Below are positions 54,383-62,575 of a DNA stretch of 64,000 bases, piece after piece (positions within the stretch are counted from its first letter, which is position 1; each line of letters begins with the position of its first letter). The stretch is from Lentisphaerales bacterium (GTDB taxonomy: Bacteria; Verrucomicrobiota; Lentisphaeria; Lentisphaerales; Lentisphaeraceae). The translations under genes and the position numbers were made by a program. The notes beneath the pieces are model-generated. The model ran no database searches, was not told the DNA's origin, and was given only the letters and a program-made list of their open reading frames with translations. The stretch is taken from NCBI GenBank assembly GCA_022446985.1, contig JAKVBD010000002.1:1-64000 (forward strand), written 5' to 3'.

Positions 54383-54819
54383 TTTTGTGGCACCTGTGGT
54401 AAAATACAAACATTGGCAAAGCTGGCTATCTCGCGTACTGTCGACATAAAGGCTTTATAGTCAACTGGTTTTTTTACATAAAAATTACATCCCAGTTCAT
54501 AACATTCTTTAACTTCTTCTGGATTATCTGTCGTCGTCAGCATCACAACTGGCAAAACTTTTAAAATAGTATCCTCTTTAATTATCCTAAGAGTCTCCAT
54601 ACCATTAAAGACTGGCATATTTATATCCAATAGCATAAAAACCCGGTGAATATTTGCCTTAGCTTCGCCTCGTAAATAATCTAAAGCTTCCTGGCCATTT
54701 TTAGCCCATTGAATATGCTTGACGCCTGCACGCTTCAAATTCATCTGAATTAAATTTGCCGCAGCTTCGTCGTCTTCAGTTAATAAAATTAAAAAATCGT
54801 TATCCATCACTTTCTCCAA
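54379..54819 (-). CDS. Single-domain response regulator (Rcp1-like)
   Basis: 146 residues consisting of a receiver only. The acidic pocket is E15-D16-D17 and the phosphoacceptor D65 (FMLLDINMPVFNG), with T-T-T-D at the switch and KKPVD for the conserved lysine. The ALDYLRG and VKKPVDY runs match Rcp1-type regulators that pair with phytochrome-like or KaiC-type kinases. The start at 54819 or Met5 at 54807 both overlap the previous gene. It probably shuttles phosphate between the two kinases on either side. Confidence 0.9.
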   Translation of the reverse strand: MEKVMDNDFLILLTEDDEAAANLIQMNLKRAGVKHIQWAKNGQEALDYLRGEAKANIHRVFMLLDINMPVFNGMETLRIIKEDTILKVLPVVMLTTTDNPEEVKECYELGCNFYVKKPVDYKAFMSTVREIASFANVCILPQVPQK

Positions 54820-56419
54820 CCGACGCCGTCTTTTGAACTTTAGGGAGTATTACTGTAAAGCAACTACCCTCACCAAGGGTAGAACTGACCTCAAGCTTTC
54901 CACCGTGTCGTTCTACTATTCGGTTCGCAATTGTTAAACCTAAACCTTCTCCATTCGCGTCACTGTTACTGACCCTATAAAAAGTTTTGTAGATATTTTT
55001 TAGATTCTCTTCCGATATCCCCAAGCCATTATCCTTTATATCAAAACACAAGATCTCTCCCTCGTTTCGACATGAAACCTTAATCTCGCAATCTACTTTT
55101 GGGTTGCGATACTTTATGGCATTGACAATAAGGTTAGTGAACACCTGCTCGATCTTATCTTTATCGGCTTCACAACCTTCAAGCTTCTCCACACTGATTT
55201 GTGCATTGGCACTCTGAGCCTGAAAACTTAAACCATCGACGATCTGCCTTAACAATTCATCCATATTCACTTCGGCAAACTTGAAATCTTCCAGCCCTAC
55301 TCGTGAAATCCTTAAAAGCCCTTGGATCATTGTATCCATTTTATTTGAGCCCTTCAAAATAAAGTCTACAGAACTCGGGATATCCTGTTTAATGATATCC
55401 CTCAACTTCTCTGAATTCTCAATATCGACGACACTCTCCTTGAGCTCATCAAGCAGCATTTCTGCGAGGTATTGTAATTCTTGGCTAAATCCTTGAATCC
55501 CTATAAGCGGCGTTCTTAAATCATGCGAAGCTGCATAAAGAATTTGCTCCAATTCTTCATTTTTACGGGATAATTGTTCATTTGCCTTATGAATTTCTAT
55601 ATTACTTTTCTCAACTTCCACTTCTAGCTTTTCTGTGGACTGTCTGGCCTGCGTTACCTGTTCCTTACTCAGCATGCTTCTATTTCGCAAAGCAATTTCC
55701 ATATCCTCGAAAGCTAAATGTAAATCGTTTGTTTCTTCCAAAAGGCATTTCGATTCAGGGATCTGGCTGTCTGCTCCTTCTGTAATCGATTTAGCAACAT
55801 TAACCAGAGAATCGATGTCAACTTCAACACCTTTAAAGAGCTGTCTGGAAATCATTAACAAGACTAAAAGTACAGGAACATTCAATAATACTGAGAGTAG
55901 GAAACAAGATTGAATTACAAACTCTGAAGTTTCATTTTCACTGATTACCGACTCAAGAATACTCGACACAATGGATTGTCTTGTGTAAAAAACTTTTTTC
56001 TCAAGCATCAATGCTTCTTCTGCTGTAGAATAGTCACCAGTCTGAATTTTAGACGTAACATCTTGAAAGTTTTCAAGGCGCCTGATTTCATCATTGACCA
56101 ATGACTGAGATAATAAACCCTGCTCAACATTTTCTCTGCCCCAATCACTCACCTCTTCTTTTAGAGAAAGAATTTCTTCGCGAATCTGCCCAAGATATTG
56201 AGTCGACTGGTTCTCAATAGACTCAACCAATCTCTTGTAAATACTATTCTGCTCTTTGACCAGTCTCATAAATTGGTTAACATTATCATTTGCTTGCAAA
56301 AGCTTCGAATTATTGCGCAGGTGCAAGCCATACAACAACAGCATTTGAATAGCAAACAGCACTGCTAGTAAGCTGAAAACCAGTCTTAATTGTTTATATT
56401 GTCCTCTAACGCTTCTCAT
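54800..56419 (-). CDS. Membrane sensor histidine kinase
   Basis: 539 residues. One membrane helix at about 14-35 and another near 168-190 (SCFLLSVLLNVPVLLVLLMI) bracket a helical outer sensor domain of about 130 residues. A HAMP-like and long coiled-coil linker leads to HisKA with ILYAASHDLRTPLIGIQGFS and HATPase with IVNAIKYRNPK, DNGLGISEENLKN and GEGLGLTIANRIVERHGG. The group with DLRTPL is common among Rcp1-associated kinases. It overlaps the PhnD-like gene upstream and the receiver gene downstream, so all three should be co-translated. Confidence 0.9.
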   Translation of the reverse strand: MRSVRGQYKQLRLVFSLLAVLFAIQMLLLYGLHLRNNSKLLQANDNVNQFMRLVKEQNSIYKRLVESIENQSTQYLGQIREEILSLKEEVSDWGRENVEQGLLSQSLVNDEIRRLENFQDVTSKIQTGDYSTAEEALMLEKKVFYTRQSIVSSILESVISENETSEFVIQSCFLLSVLLNVPVLLVLLMISRQLFKGVEVDIDSLVNVAKSITEGADSQIPESKCLLEETNDLHLAFEDMEIALRNRSMLSKEQVTQARQSTEKLEVEVEKSNIEIHKANEQLSRKNEELEQILYAASHDLRTPLIGIQGFSQELQYLAEMLLDELKESVVDIENSEKLRDIIKQDIPSSVDFILKGSNKMDTMIQGLLRISRVGLEDFKFAEVNMDELLRQIVDGLSFQAQSANAQISVEKLEGCEADKDKIEQVFTNLIVNAIKYRNPKVDCEIKVSCRNEGEILCFDIKDNGLGISEENLKNIYKTFYRVSNSDANGEGLGLTIANRIVERHGGKLEVSSTLGEGSCFTVILPKVQKTASVGESDG

Positions 56420-57360
56420 TTACCGCTGAATCCATTCACTATTTCTTTATTGTAAGTAAAGCTCTTACCACTGATCCGAAAGCTCCAGTCTTTGAGAGTG
56501 ACCAATGACTCATCGAAAGGTTTCCAGTATTCCCCCAGGTCATTTTTACCTTTAAACAGTTGCTGTGAATAACTTTGTAACTCTGGAGATAAATTACTTC
56601 TCATGACCACAACCTTGCTGGGCAGTTGCTCCGAATACCATATTACCTTGAATGCTGCTCTCTGCTCTTCGTTATACATTCTTTTAAAATCAGATTCCAG
56701 AATGAGCACCAGATCTGTAGCTTTCGATGTCAAAAGCTTCATAGCGTAATCTACAGTCATCGCTACACTCACTTTGGAAAACCATTTATTGATATCTTTT
56801 AATTTATAATGAAGAAACTTTTCGGATACTACCCTCTCTACTTTGCCACTCACTCCAGTCAGCATTAAACGCAGCCCCTTAGTCTGCATCAAAAACTCAG
56901 GGACTTTTTTATGCCCCAGCAACAATAACCTTTCCCAGGCGATTTCATTGTCTTCATCTTTGAGATATGCTAAAGGTACAGCCAGCTTATTTTTAACCAG
57001 GTAATCTGCTGCTAAAAAATCCGTACAAACAACATCATAAACGTTGGAACTTATACCATGAATAGCCTCCAGCCCATGAGACAGATCGTAAAGGCCATGG
57101 TCAATCTCTGCTGACTTCATTGAAATCAACTGCTTATTCAAGTCTTTAGTAGAAGTCGCCTCGATACCAACTCTCAGGTACTGCTCTTTTTCCTTTAAAA
57201 CTGATTTTTGCTTCTCAGGCATAAAAATAAACAACGCCATAAAAGCCATCACTAACTCTGTAAAAACAAACAGAATAAGACTGGTAATGATGAGACGTAG
57301 ACAAATGCTACGAAGATTTTCCGCGGTGGATTTCAATAGTGAATACTCCACATTGATCAA
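56416..57360 (-). CDS. Membrane-anchored PhnD-like (phosphonate-binding-type) domain protein
   Basis: About 314 residues. A membrane helix at about 18-47 (LIITSLILFVFTELVMAFMA) is followed by an outer domain that resembles a PhnD/ABC solute-binding fold: SSNVYDVVCTDFLAADYLVK, VAMTVDYAMKLLTSKATDLV and AAFKVIWYSEQLPSKVVVMR. There is no transport permease, so it more likely serves as a sensing subunit for the kinase coded next (ATGA overlap). The start is uncertain: 57360 is TTG and 57351 GTG, both inside the CheX gene. Family assignment is tentative. Confidence 0.55.
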   Translation of the reverse strand: MINVEYSLLKSTAENLRSICLRLIITSLILFVFTELVMAFMALFIFMPEKQKSVLKEKEQYLRVGIEATSTKDLNKQLISMKSAEIDHGLYDLSHGLEAIHGISSNVYDVVCTDFLAADYLVKNKLAVPLAYLKDEDNEIAWERLLLLGHKKVPEFLMQTKGLRLMLTGVSGKVERVVSEKFLHYKLKDINKWFSKVSVAMTVDYAMKLLTSKATDLVLILESDFKRMYNEEQRAAFKVIWYSEQLPSKVVVMRSNLSPELQSYSQQLFKGKNDLGEYWKPFDESLVTLKDWSFRISGKSFTYNKEIVNGFSGK

Positions 57361-57778
57361 CTAAGTAACTCACTGAGAGTCCTATTGACTTAGCTGATTT
57401 ATTGGCTGAAACATCATCCCCGACCAAAGCTAACGGTGGGGTAAATTGAAGCTTCATTTCCTGTTCTTTGCCAGAAGCACCGCCATTTACGATACCTGCA
57501 AACTCTTTCATACCATCCAGAACATCCGAATTAAGCGCTGGAGGCTGCTCACCTAGATACTTTTCATAAAGTCTAAGGACCGCGGCAGCTGAACTTTTCA
57601 CAATCATACTGCCGCTAACATTCCCCTTGAAGCCAGAAATAAGAAGAAACTCAATTCCCTCTTTATCTCCCTTCTCTGAAACCTCTAAGCGTTCGACAGA
57701 CAAACCCGTCATAGAAGCCACAGACTCATGGAAGGAATCTGTAAAAGCTTTAAAGACTCTATAATCTTCATCTGTCAT
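57308..57778 (-). CDS. CheX-family protein with altered active site
   Basis: 156 residues, CheX/CheC-type fold: GFKGNVSGSMIV, a helix, then LDGMKEFAGIVNGGAS, and LGLP-like QFTPPLAL. In active CheX-type phosphatases the helix carries ExxN; here E92 is kept but the Asn position is Gly95. It is therefore probably catalytically weak or dead and may compete for or bind a phosphorylated receiver. It follows the intact CheX gene by 22 bases and is the second gene of the signalling operon. Confidence 0.72.
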   Translation of the reverse strand: MTDEDYRVFKAFTDSFHESVASMTGLSVERLEVSEKGDKEGIEFLLISGFKGNVSGSMIVKSSAAAVLRLYEKYLGEQPPALNSDVLDGMKEFAGIVNGGASGKEQEMKLQFTPPLALVGDDVSANKSAKSIGLSVSYLVDQCGVFTIEIHRGKSS

Positions 57779-57800
57779 TTGTTCACTCTAAAATTAAGAG

Positions 57801-58265
57801 CTAGACCTCTTCCATAGTTATTGCCAATTCGAAAAGGCCACAACCTTCAATTTTCATAGGAATCACGATCCAGGGAGAATTCAAATCGGCAAACATCTTA
57901 TGGTCTTTTCCTGCTAAAACCGTCGGTAAACCAAGACCGATCTTAAAGTCTGCCAGCTTTGCCGCAGCAGCTCCGGCGATGATATTTAGAATTTCACCAA
58001 TACCATCTAATACATCGGCATCGACTTCAGGAATTTCTTTATCTAGAAACATGCCAACGGTACTACAGGCCATCTCTTCCTTCATACCAATAAGCATAGC
58101 GCCTCTAACTTTACCCGTAAGGCCTATAACCCCCATTACGTCAGAAATTGGAAAAACTCCCGTTTTCACTTCAAGCTTACCAGCTCGAACAGGAGTCACT
58201 CCCAACATTGTTTTATAAGTATCAACACATGCTTCAATACATGGATTAATGTGTTCACTCTTCAT
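57801..58265 (-). CDS. CheX-like CheY-P phosphatase
   Basis: 154 residues. The CheX family active-site motif is complete (LDGIGEILNIIAGAA, E91 and N94). GLTGKVRGAMLIGM and GLGLPTVLAG are other family blocks. CheX proteins dephosphorylate CheY-type receivers, so the substrate may be one of the receivers encoded downstream. GGAG before the ATG at 58265 and a -24/-12-like element 48 bases upstream mark this as the first gene of the minus-strand operon. Confidence 0.8.
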   Translation of the reverse strand: MKSEHINPCIEACVDTYKTMLGVTPVRAGKLEVKTGVFPISDVMGVIGLTGKVRGAMLIGMKEEMACSTVGMFLDKEIPEVDADVLDGIGEILNIIAGAAAAKLADFKIGLGLPTVLAGKDHKMFADLNSPWIVIPMKIEGCGLFELAITMEEV

Positions 58266-58312
58266 TTACGCTCTCCAGCTTCGTATTTATTTTCTGGTGC
58301 CTGACTGAAATC

Positions 58313-58327
58313 GCAAGTAGTATACCA
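58313..58327 (-). promoter_or_regulatory. Candidate sigma-54 promoter, minus-strand operon
   Basis: On the minus strand, TGGTAT-ACTAC-TTGC has GG and GC exactly 12 bases apart and a perfect TTGC. The -24 box is weaker (TGGTAT for TGGCAC). The start would be near 58301, 36 bases before the CheX start. Confidence 0.4.
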
Positions 58328-58441
58328 CAAAAAATAAACCGGAAAAAATATCTTATTCTTTAACAAAAACTGGCGAAAGACTTTTTCCGCTCAGGCTCAA
58401 AGATGAGTTATTTTCACTCAAAACATGTGTCTAAAAATTGC

Positions 58442-58456
58442 TGGCACTTTATTTGC
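58442..58456 (+). promoter_or_regulatory. Sigma-54 promoter, plus-strand operon
   Basis: TGGCAC-TTTAT-TTGC matches the -24/-12 consensus TGGCACG-N4-TTGC at all but one of the fixed positions, with GG and GC 12 bases apart and a preceding C. Transcription would start near 58468, 30 bases before the LysM gene ATG. Confidence 0.75.
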
Positions 58457-58497
58457 GGCGTCTCATACCAAAGAAATTATGCTGAGGATTTTCCAAC

Positions 58498-59253
58498 ATG
58501 TTCAGATCTATATTAACTACACTTTTATGTATGGGAGCGGCCTACTCTGAAACGACTGTTCCAGCGCCTGAGATCATTGATGAGAAAGAGCTAAAAAAAC
58601 TAGAAGTACCTACTTACCTCTTAAGCTCTACGAAGATCAGCAAAGAAACTGAATCTCTATTAATTGAACATGACCTTATACTCGACCATCTTGTAAAAGC
58701 TGACGAAACCGTCAAAGAACTCGTGGCTCAGGCGCATAAATGGGAGCAAGAACAAAACATTTTTAAAAAAGGTGAAATAGATGCCCTCAAAGACAAAGCT
58801 GAGCGTCTAGCTACGAGCAACCTGCTCAGAAGAAAAATTATCACCCAGCTGCAACAGGTATCTTCCTACATAAATCAGCTTAAAACTAATCGTGATCTAC
58901 TCCGTGAGCAAAGAATTAAAGACGAAAAGCGCTGGGCTATGGAAGCATATAAGCTCAAGCTCAAAAAGCTAGAAGAAGAGAAGAAGCTTCTTGAACAGCA
59001 GTTGAAAATTGCAGCACCAAGTGGCAAAAAACCGACAGACGGCAAAACTCTTACTGAAGAAAATGTCCAATATGAAACTGTCAAAAAAGATCGTACACTA
59101 CAGGACATTGCCTGGCAATATTACAACGATAATGAAAAATGGAAAACCATTTATAACTATCCAGGGAATAAAGAAAAAATTAGCGAAGAATCACCTTCTG
59201 CTCTTATTCCGGCCGGCACAACCTTAACTATCCCCAACCTTGACGAAGAATAA
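58498..59253 (+). CDS. Exported LysM-domain protein with coiled coil
   Basis: 251 residues. Signal peptide (MFRSILTTLLCMGAAYS), a long charged coiled coil (about 75-185, e.g. KKLEEEKKLLEQQLKI), and a C-terminal LysM-type domain (VKKDRTLQDIAWQYYNDNEK, then WKTIYNYPGNKEKI, ending PAGTTLTIPN). LysM binds peptidoglycan; the spacing is like XkdP/YgaU LysM units. GAGG precedes the ATG at a spacing of 10. It is the first gene of the plus-strand operon, 2 bases before the receiver gene. Confidence 0.78.
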   Translation: MFRSILTTLLCMGAAYSETTVPAPEIIDEKELKKLEVPTYLLSSTKISKETESLLIEHDLILDHLVKADETVKELVAQAHKWEQEQNIFKKGEIDALKDKAERLATSNLLRRKIITQLQQVSSYINQLKTNRDLLREQRIKDEKRWAMEAYKLKLKKLEEEKKLLEQQLKIAAPSGKKPTDGKTLTEENVQYETVKKDRTLQDIAWQYYNDNEKWKTIYNYPGNKEKISEESPSALIPAGTTLTIPNLDEE

Positions 59254-59255
59254 CT

Positions 59256-59720
59256 ATGAATCCGATTAAAGGCAGAATTTTAATATTAGATGATGATGTT
59301 CTAGTCGCTGTCAATTACAAAGACAGACTGGAAAGTCAAGGTTTTAACTGCCGATTGACTCATTCTGTCAAAGATGCCTATCACTTTATAAAAAACAATG
59401 CCTTTGATCTCGTCTTATGTGACCATGACTTACCTGATGGAAAGGGGCTTGATCTAATTAAAAAAATTCAGACAGAAAGTAAAATGATCCCCTTCATCTA
59501 TTTCTCTGCTGCCACTCAAAGAGTCCTTAAACAAGCAGCTGCAAACCCCTTGGTTATGAAAGTCCTGACAAAACCCGTTTCAGAAGATGCCATAATTCGA
59601 AGCGTCGTCGATCAACACATCACACCTCCTACAGATCACAAACGCTTCATTGACCCTATTGAAAGAAAACTAATTCTGGAGATAAATCGCGATGAAAGAA
59701 GCAAAGAAAATAAGCGATAA
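59256..59720 (+). CDS. Single-domain response regulator
   Basis: 154 residues. A receiver with acidic residues D12-D13-D14, phosphoacceptor D56 (DLVLCDHDLPDGKG), a Ser/Ala switch (YFSAATQ) and lysine in LTKPVS. The 35-residue tail is charged and helical and has no known DNA-binding motif. It lies between the LysM and TPR genes and overlaps the latter by 29 bases. It is a plausible target of the CheX-like phosphatase coded divergently. Confidence 0.88.
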   Translation: MNPIKGRILILDDDVLVAVNYKDRLESQGFNCRLTHSVKDAYHFIKNNAFDLVLCDHDLPDGKGLDLIKKIQTESKMIPFIYFSAATQRVLKQAAANPLVMKVLTKPVSEDAIIRSVVDQHITPPTDHKRFIDPIERKLILEINRDERSKENKR

Positions 59721-62022
59721 ACAACCTTCCAACAAGCTCATTAAAATTGGCTCTATCATTATCGCCGCAGCCATCTCTGCAGTATCTGTACCAGCTATCA
59801 AACAAGCTGCGACTCAACTCGGCGAGCAACGGGATAAAGAGAAAAAAGAGATACTAAAAAAGTCCGACAAGTATATATCCACCTGCTTGGATATGGCTGA
59901 AGAGGGCAACTTCCACATCGCTAAAAGAAGCTTGGAGAAGCTCAATCCAAATGAATTAAACCCGGATCTGAGAGCGAAATGGTTCACCACTATGACGACC
60001 ATATTTCAAATGGAAGCCGAAGTCTACAAAGACAGAAAACAGTTATTGATCATGCAGGCCCTTACCTATGCCCAGCGAGGCATACTTGCTGGAGCCAAGC
60101 AAAGTGTCGTTGACAACTTAAACCAAATGAAAGCTCAACTCTACCTCATGAGTGAACAATGGGCACCTGCTGCTGACATACTACAAGATCTTCAAAGTCG
60201 GACACGATCTCCTAAAGAGCGTTGGAAATACCGCCTGACGATTGCCAGTTGTCACAGTAAGCTGAGACAATACCAAGATGCCTTGCGCCTGCTCGACTCT
60301 GTGATCGATGAAACAGATGAACTATCAACCTGGGCTACTGCCTTGCGCCGTAAGGCAGATATTCTTTTTAGCATTTCACAAGTAGAACATAATATCTCTG
60401 AAGTTCCATTTGATCCTCAAAACAGCCTTCTAACACAGACTGTAAATTCTACCTTGAAAAATATGAATACTCTTTTAGAGGCAGAAGCGTACTACTTAGA
60501 ACTCGTCGAAAATATTCCAAGCAACGTTCATCCAGATAAAATGAAAGCCCTTGAAAAGTTACTGGAGATTTACGTAAATCGCAAACAAAGTGTCGAAGCC
60601 TATCAATATGCAAATATGCTTAAAAGAGCTGCCGGTGATCGCCCCTACTCGGCTCCAGTCTTTAAACATATGGCGCGACTGGAAATAGATAAAAATAATT
60701 TGAAACGTGCTGAAAATTACTTACTTAGACTCATAAAATCACATCCTGACAGCGAACATACCGAACCTGCTCTGATGAGTTACTATGAGCTCCTAAAAAA
60801 ACGCCAGGAATGGGCCAGAGCCTTCAACCTTGGCTACACAATCACCCAGTCTAATATCACGATAGACTCTAAAATAAAAATCATCCAGGACCTCATTCTT
60901 GGTGAACCGCTTATTTCAAATAATGACTTAACCTTACCTGGTGCCCAGATTAAAGTTAAAAAAATGCTCGAATCTATAGTCACCCAGGACCATGATCTCT
61001 TAAGTATTTTGCAATTCGCTAAAGCAAGTGACAAATTCAATCTTGGCCAATACTATGAAGCCGATAAACACTTTTCAGAATACCTGCAAACTCCAGGCTT
61101 CAATCAATTCAAGGAACAGGCACATTTTTACTATCTCCTATCCTCAGTAAATGCTGGCTTACCTCCAGTCGTACAAGCATTAAGAGCCAAACTTTACCTA
61201 AACAACACCTACAATGCCAAACGCTCACAGCAGGTGATGATTTACCTTATGTCAGCCTACTACGATATGGATTTATGGGATAAATCCATTGATGCCGCCA
61301 TGAAAGTCTTTGTCAGTGAAATTGTCCGTATGGGTGAAGAAAACGAAAACTACCAGGCCAGCGATGAATGGCTGAAAGCTGTGGCTAGAATTGGTCAAAG
61401 CTATGAAAGGCTTGGACAAAATACTAAAGCTCAATCTGTGTTCAATACCTGGGCCAAAGAATTCCGCAAAAGCCCCTACGCAGCATCGATCTATGCAGAT
61501 TGGGCTCAAATCGCCTCAGAAAAAGGTCAACACAGAGAAGCCTTAAGACGTCTAAATATAATACTGCCTTATATAAAAAGATCCGAAGACTTTCTCTTAC
61601 TGATAAGTATGAGCTGCATTCAAAAACTCAAAGTAAATGACGCCACTGCCTGGAAGGATGCCAACGTCCTGATTAAACAATTACCAAATAAAAAAGATAA
61701 ATTGGGGGCGGAAAAAGTTGCCGCTTTACTCAAAGGTATTTATATGGCAATGCTTGAAAATTCCATAGTACATAACCTCGAAAAAACTGAAGACACGTTT
61801 AATCTTGCTCTAGAAAAATACAAAAACAATCCATGGCCTTACCAACTTATAATCAAATGGTTACAAAATAACAAAAACTCTCCTAACTATAAAAAAATAA
61901 GCAAATTCTTACAAAGCTCAGTAGCTGGCCCGCTTACTGCGCTTACTGAAGGCAAACTAAGAAAAGCGATTAAAGACCAAGCTGATCTTTTAGTCGCTAT
62001 GGAAAATGAAAATGTCTTCTAA
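59692..62022 (+). CDS. Membrane-anchored TPR-repeat protein
   Basis: 776 residues. A lysine-rich N-terminus and one membrane helix (about 17-36, GSIIIAAAISAVSVPAIKQ) are followed by helical TPR repeats to the end (for instance WAPAADILQDLQSRTRSPKE, YQDALRLLDSVIDETDE, AENYLLRLIKSHPDSEHTEP, GQHREALRRLNIILPYIK). It has no enzymatic motif. TPR scaffolds of this kind assemble envelope complexes such as pili, flagella or gliding machinery. The ATG is inside the receiver gene (29-base overlap) and GGAG lies about 6 bases upstream. Confidence 0.8.
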   Translation: MKEAKKISDKQPSNKLIKIGSIIIAAAISAVSVPAIKQAATQLGEQRDKEKKEILKKSDKYISTCLDMAEEGNFHIAKRSLEKLNPNELNPDLRAKWFTTMTTIFQMEAEVYKDRKQLLIMQALTYAQRGILAGAKQSVVDNLNQMKAQLYLMSEQWAPAADILQDLQSRTRSPKERWKYRLTIASCHSKLRQYQDALRLLDSVIDETDELSTWATALRRKADILFSISQVEHNISEVPFDPQNSLLTQTVNSTLKNMNTLLEAEAYYLELVENIPSNVHPDKMKALEKLLEIYVNRKQSVEAYQYANMLKRAAGDRPYSAPVFKHMARLEIDKNNLKRAENYLLRLIKSHPDSEHTEPALMSYYELLKKRQEWARAFNLGYTITQSNITIDSKIKIIQDLILGEPLISNNDLTLPGAQIKVKKMLESIVTQDHDLLSILQFAKASDKFNLGQYYEADKHFSEYLQTPGFNQFKEQAHFYYLLSSVNAGLPPVVQALRAKLYLNNTYNAKRSQQVMIYLMSAYYDMDLWDKSIDAAMKVFVSEIVRMGEENENYQASDEWLKAVARIGQSYERLGQNTKAQSVFNTWAKEFRKSPYAASIYADWAQIASEKGQHREALRRLNIILPYIKRSEDFLLLISMSCIQKLKVNDATAWKDANVLIKQLPNKKDKLGAEKVAALLKGIYMAMLENSIVHNLEKTEDTFNLALEKYKNNPWPYQLIIKWLQNNKNSPNYKKISKFLQSSVAGPLTALTEGKLRKAIKDQADLLVAMENENVF

Positions 62023-62046
62023 TAAAAGCAGGAATGAGGCAGATAA

Positions 62047-62565
62047 ATGCAGACACAAAATCTCATCGAAGAACAAATCACTAACTGCCGCGAACTTTTA
62101 AAAATTTTCAAAGATGAAAGAGAAACTTATGGAGACTCAAGCTCTATAAACCTCGACCAAGTCGTCATCATGATTAAACGCAAGCAGGAAATCCTAACGA
62201 CTTTCAGCAGGCAAAAAGAAATCATGCAAGGCATTAAAGAGCATGGCCACCAAAACGAAGAAACAGAGAAAAAACTTCTAAGAGAACTTGGCGGCATCCT
62301 CGAACAACTGCTTGTAATCGATCAGGAAAATGAAGTCCTTCTTAAAAACCTTCTGCGCAAAAGACCAGTAGACACGACCAAAAGCAGTCAAACTTCATCA
62401 ATTAGTCAAACTCCTGACTTACCCTTTTGTCCAGGTAAGCGTCGTCAACCAAGGAAAGTAAAACAAACTGTATCGTCTGTTAAAAATGACGTAAAACAGG
62501 CTGACCTTTTACAAAATAAACTGAACCACTTTTCGCGCAATAAACTGCGCGCCTACGGAGCTTAA
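62047..62565 (+). CDS. Small coiled-coil protein, FlgN-like
   Basis: 172 residues. The first 110 form two long helices (NLIEEQITNCRELLKIFKDE, LDQVVIMIKRKQEILTTFSR) of the kind seen in FlgN-type flagellar chaperones, which keep hook-associated proteins unfolded before export. The C-terminus is basic and low in structure (KRRQPRKVKQTV), ending NKLRAYGA. The homology is weak by eye. The flagellar-type kinase gene follows after 10 bases, consistent with the idea. Another coiled-coil role is possible. Confidence 0.45.
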   Translation: MQTQNLIEEQITNCRELLKIFKDERETYGDSSSINLDQVVIMIKRKQEILTTFSRQKEIMQGIKEHGHQNEETEKKLLRELGGILEQLLVIDQENEVLLKNLLRKRPVDTTKSSQTSSISQTPDLPFCPGKRRQPRKVKQTVSSVKNDVKQADLLQNKLNHFSRNKLRAYGA

Positions 62566-62575
62566 AGGATCAATC

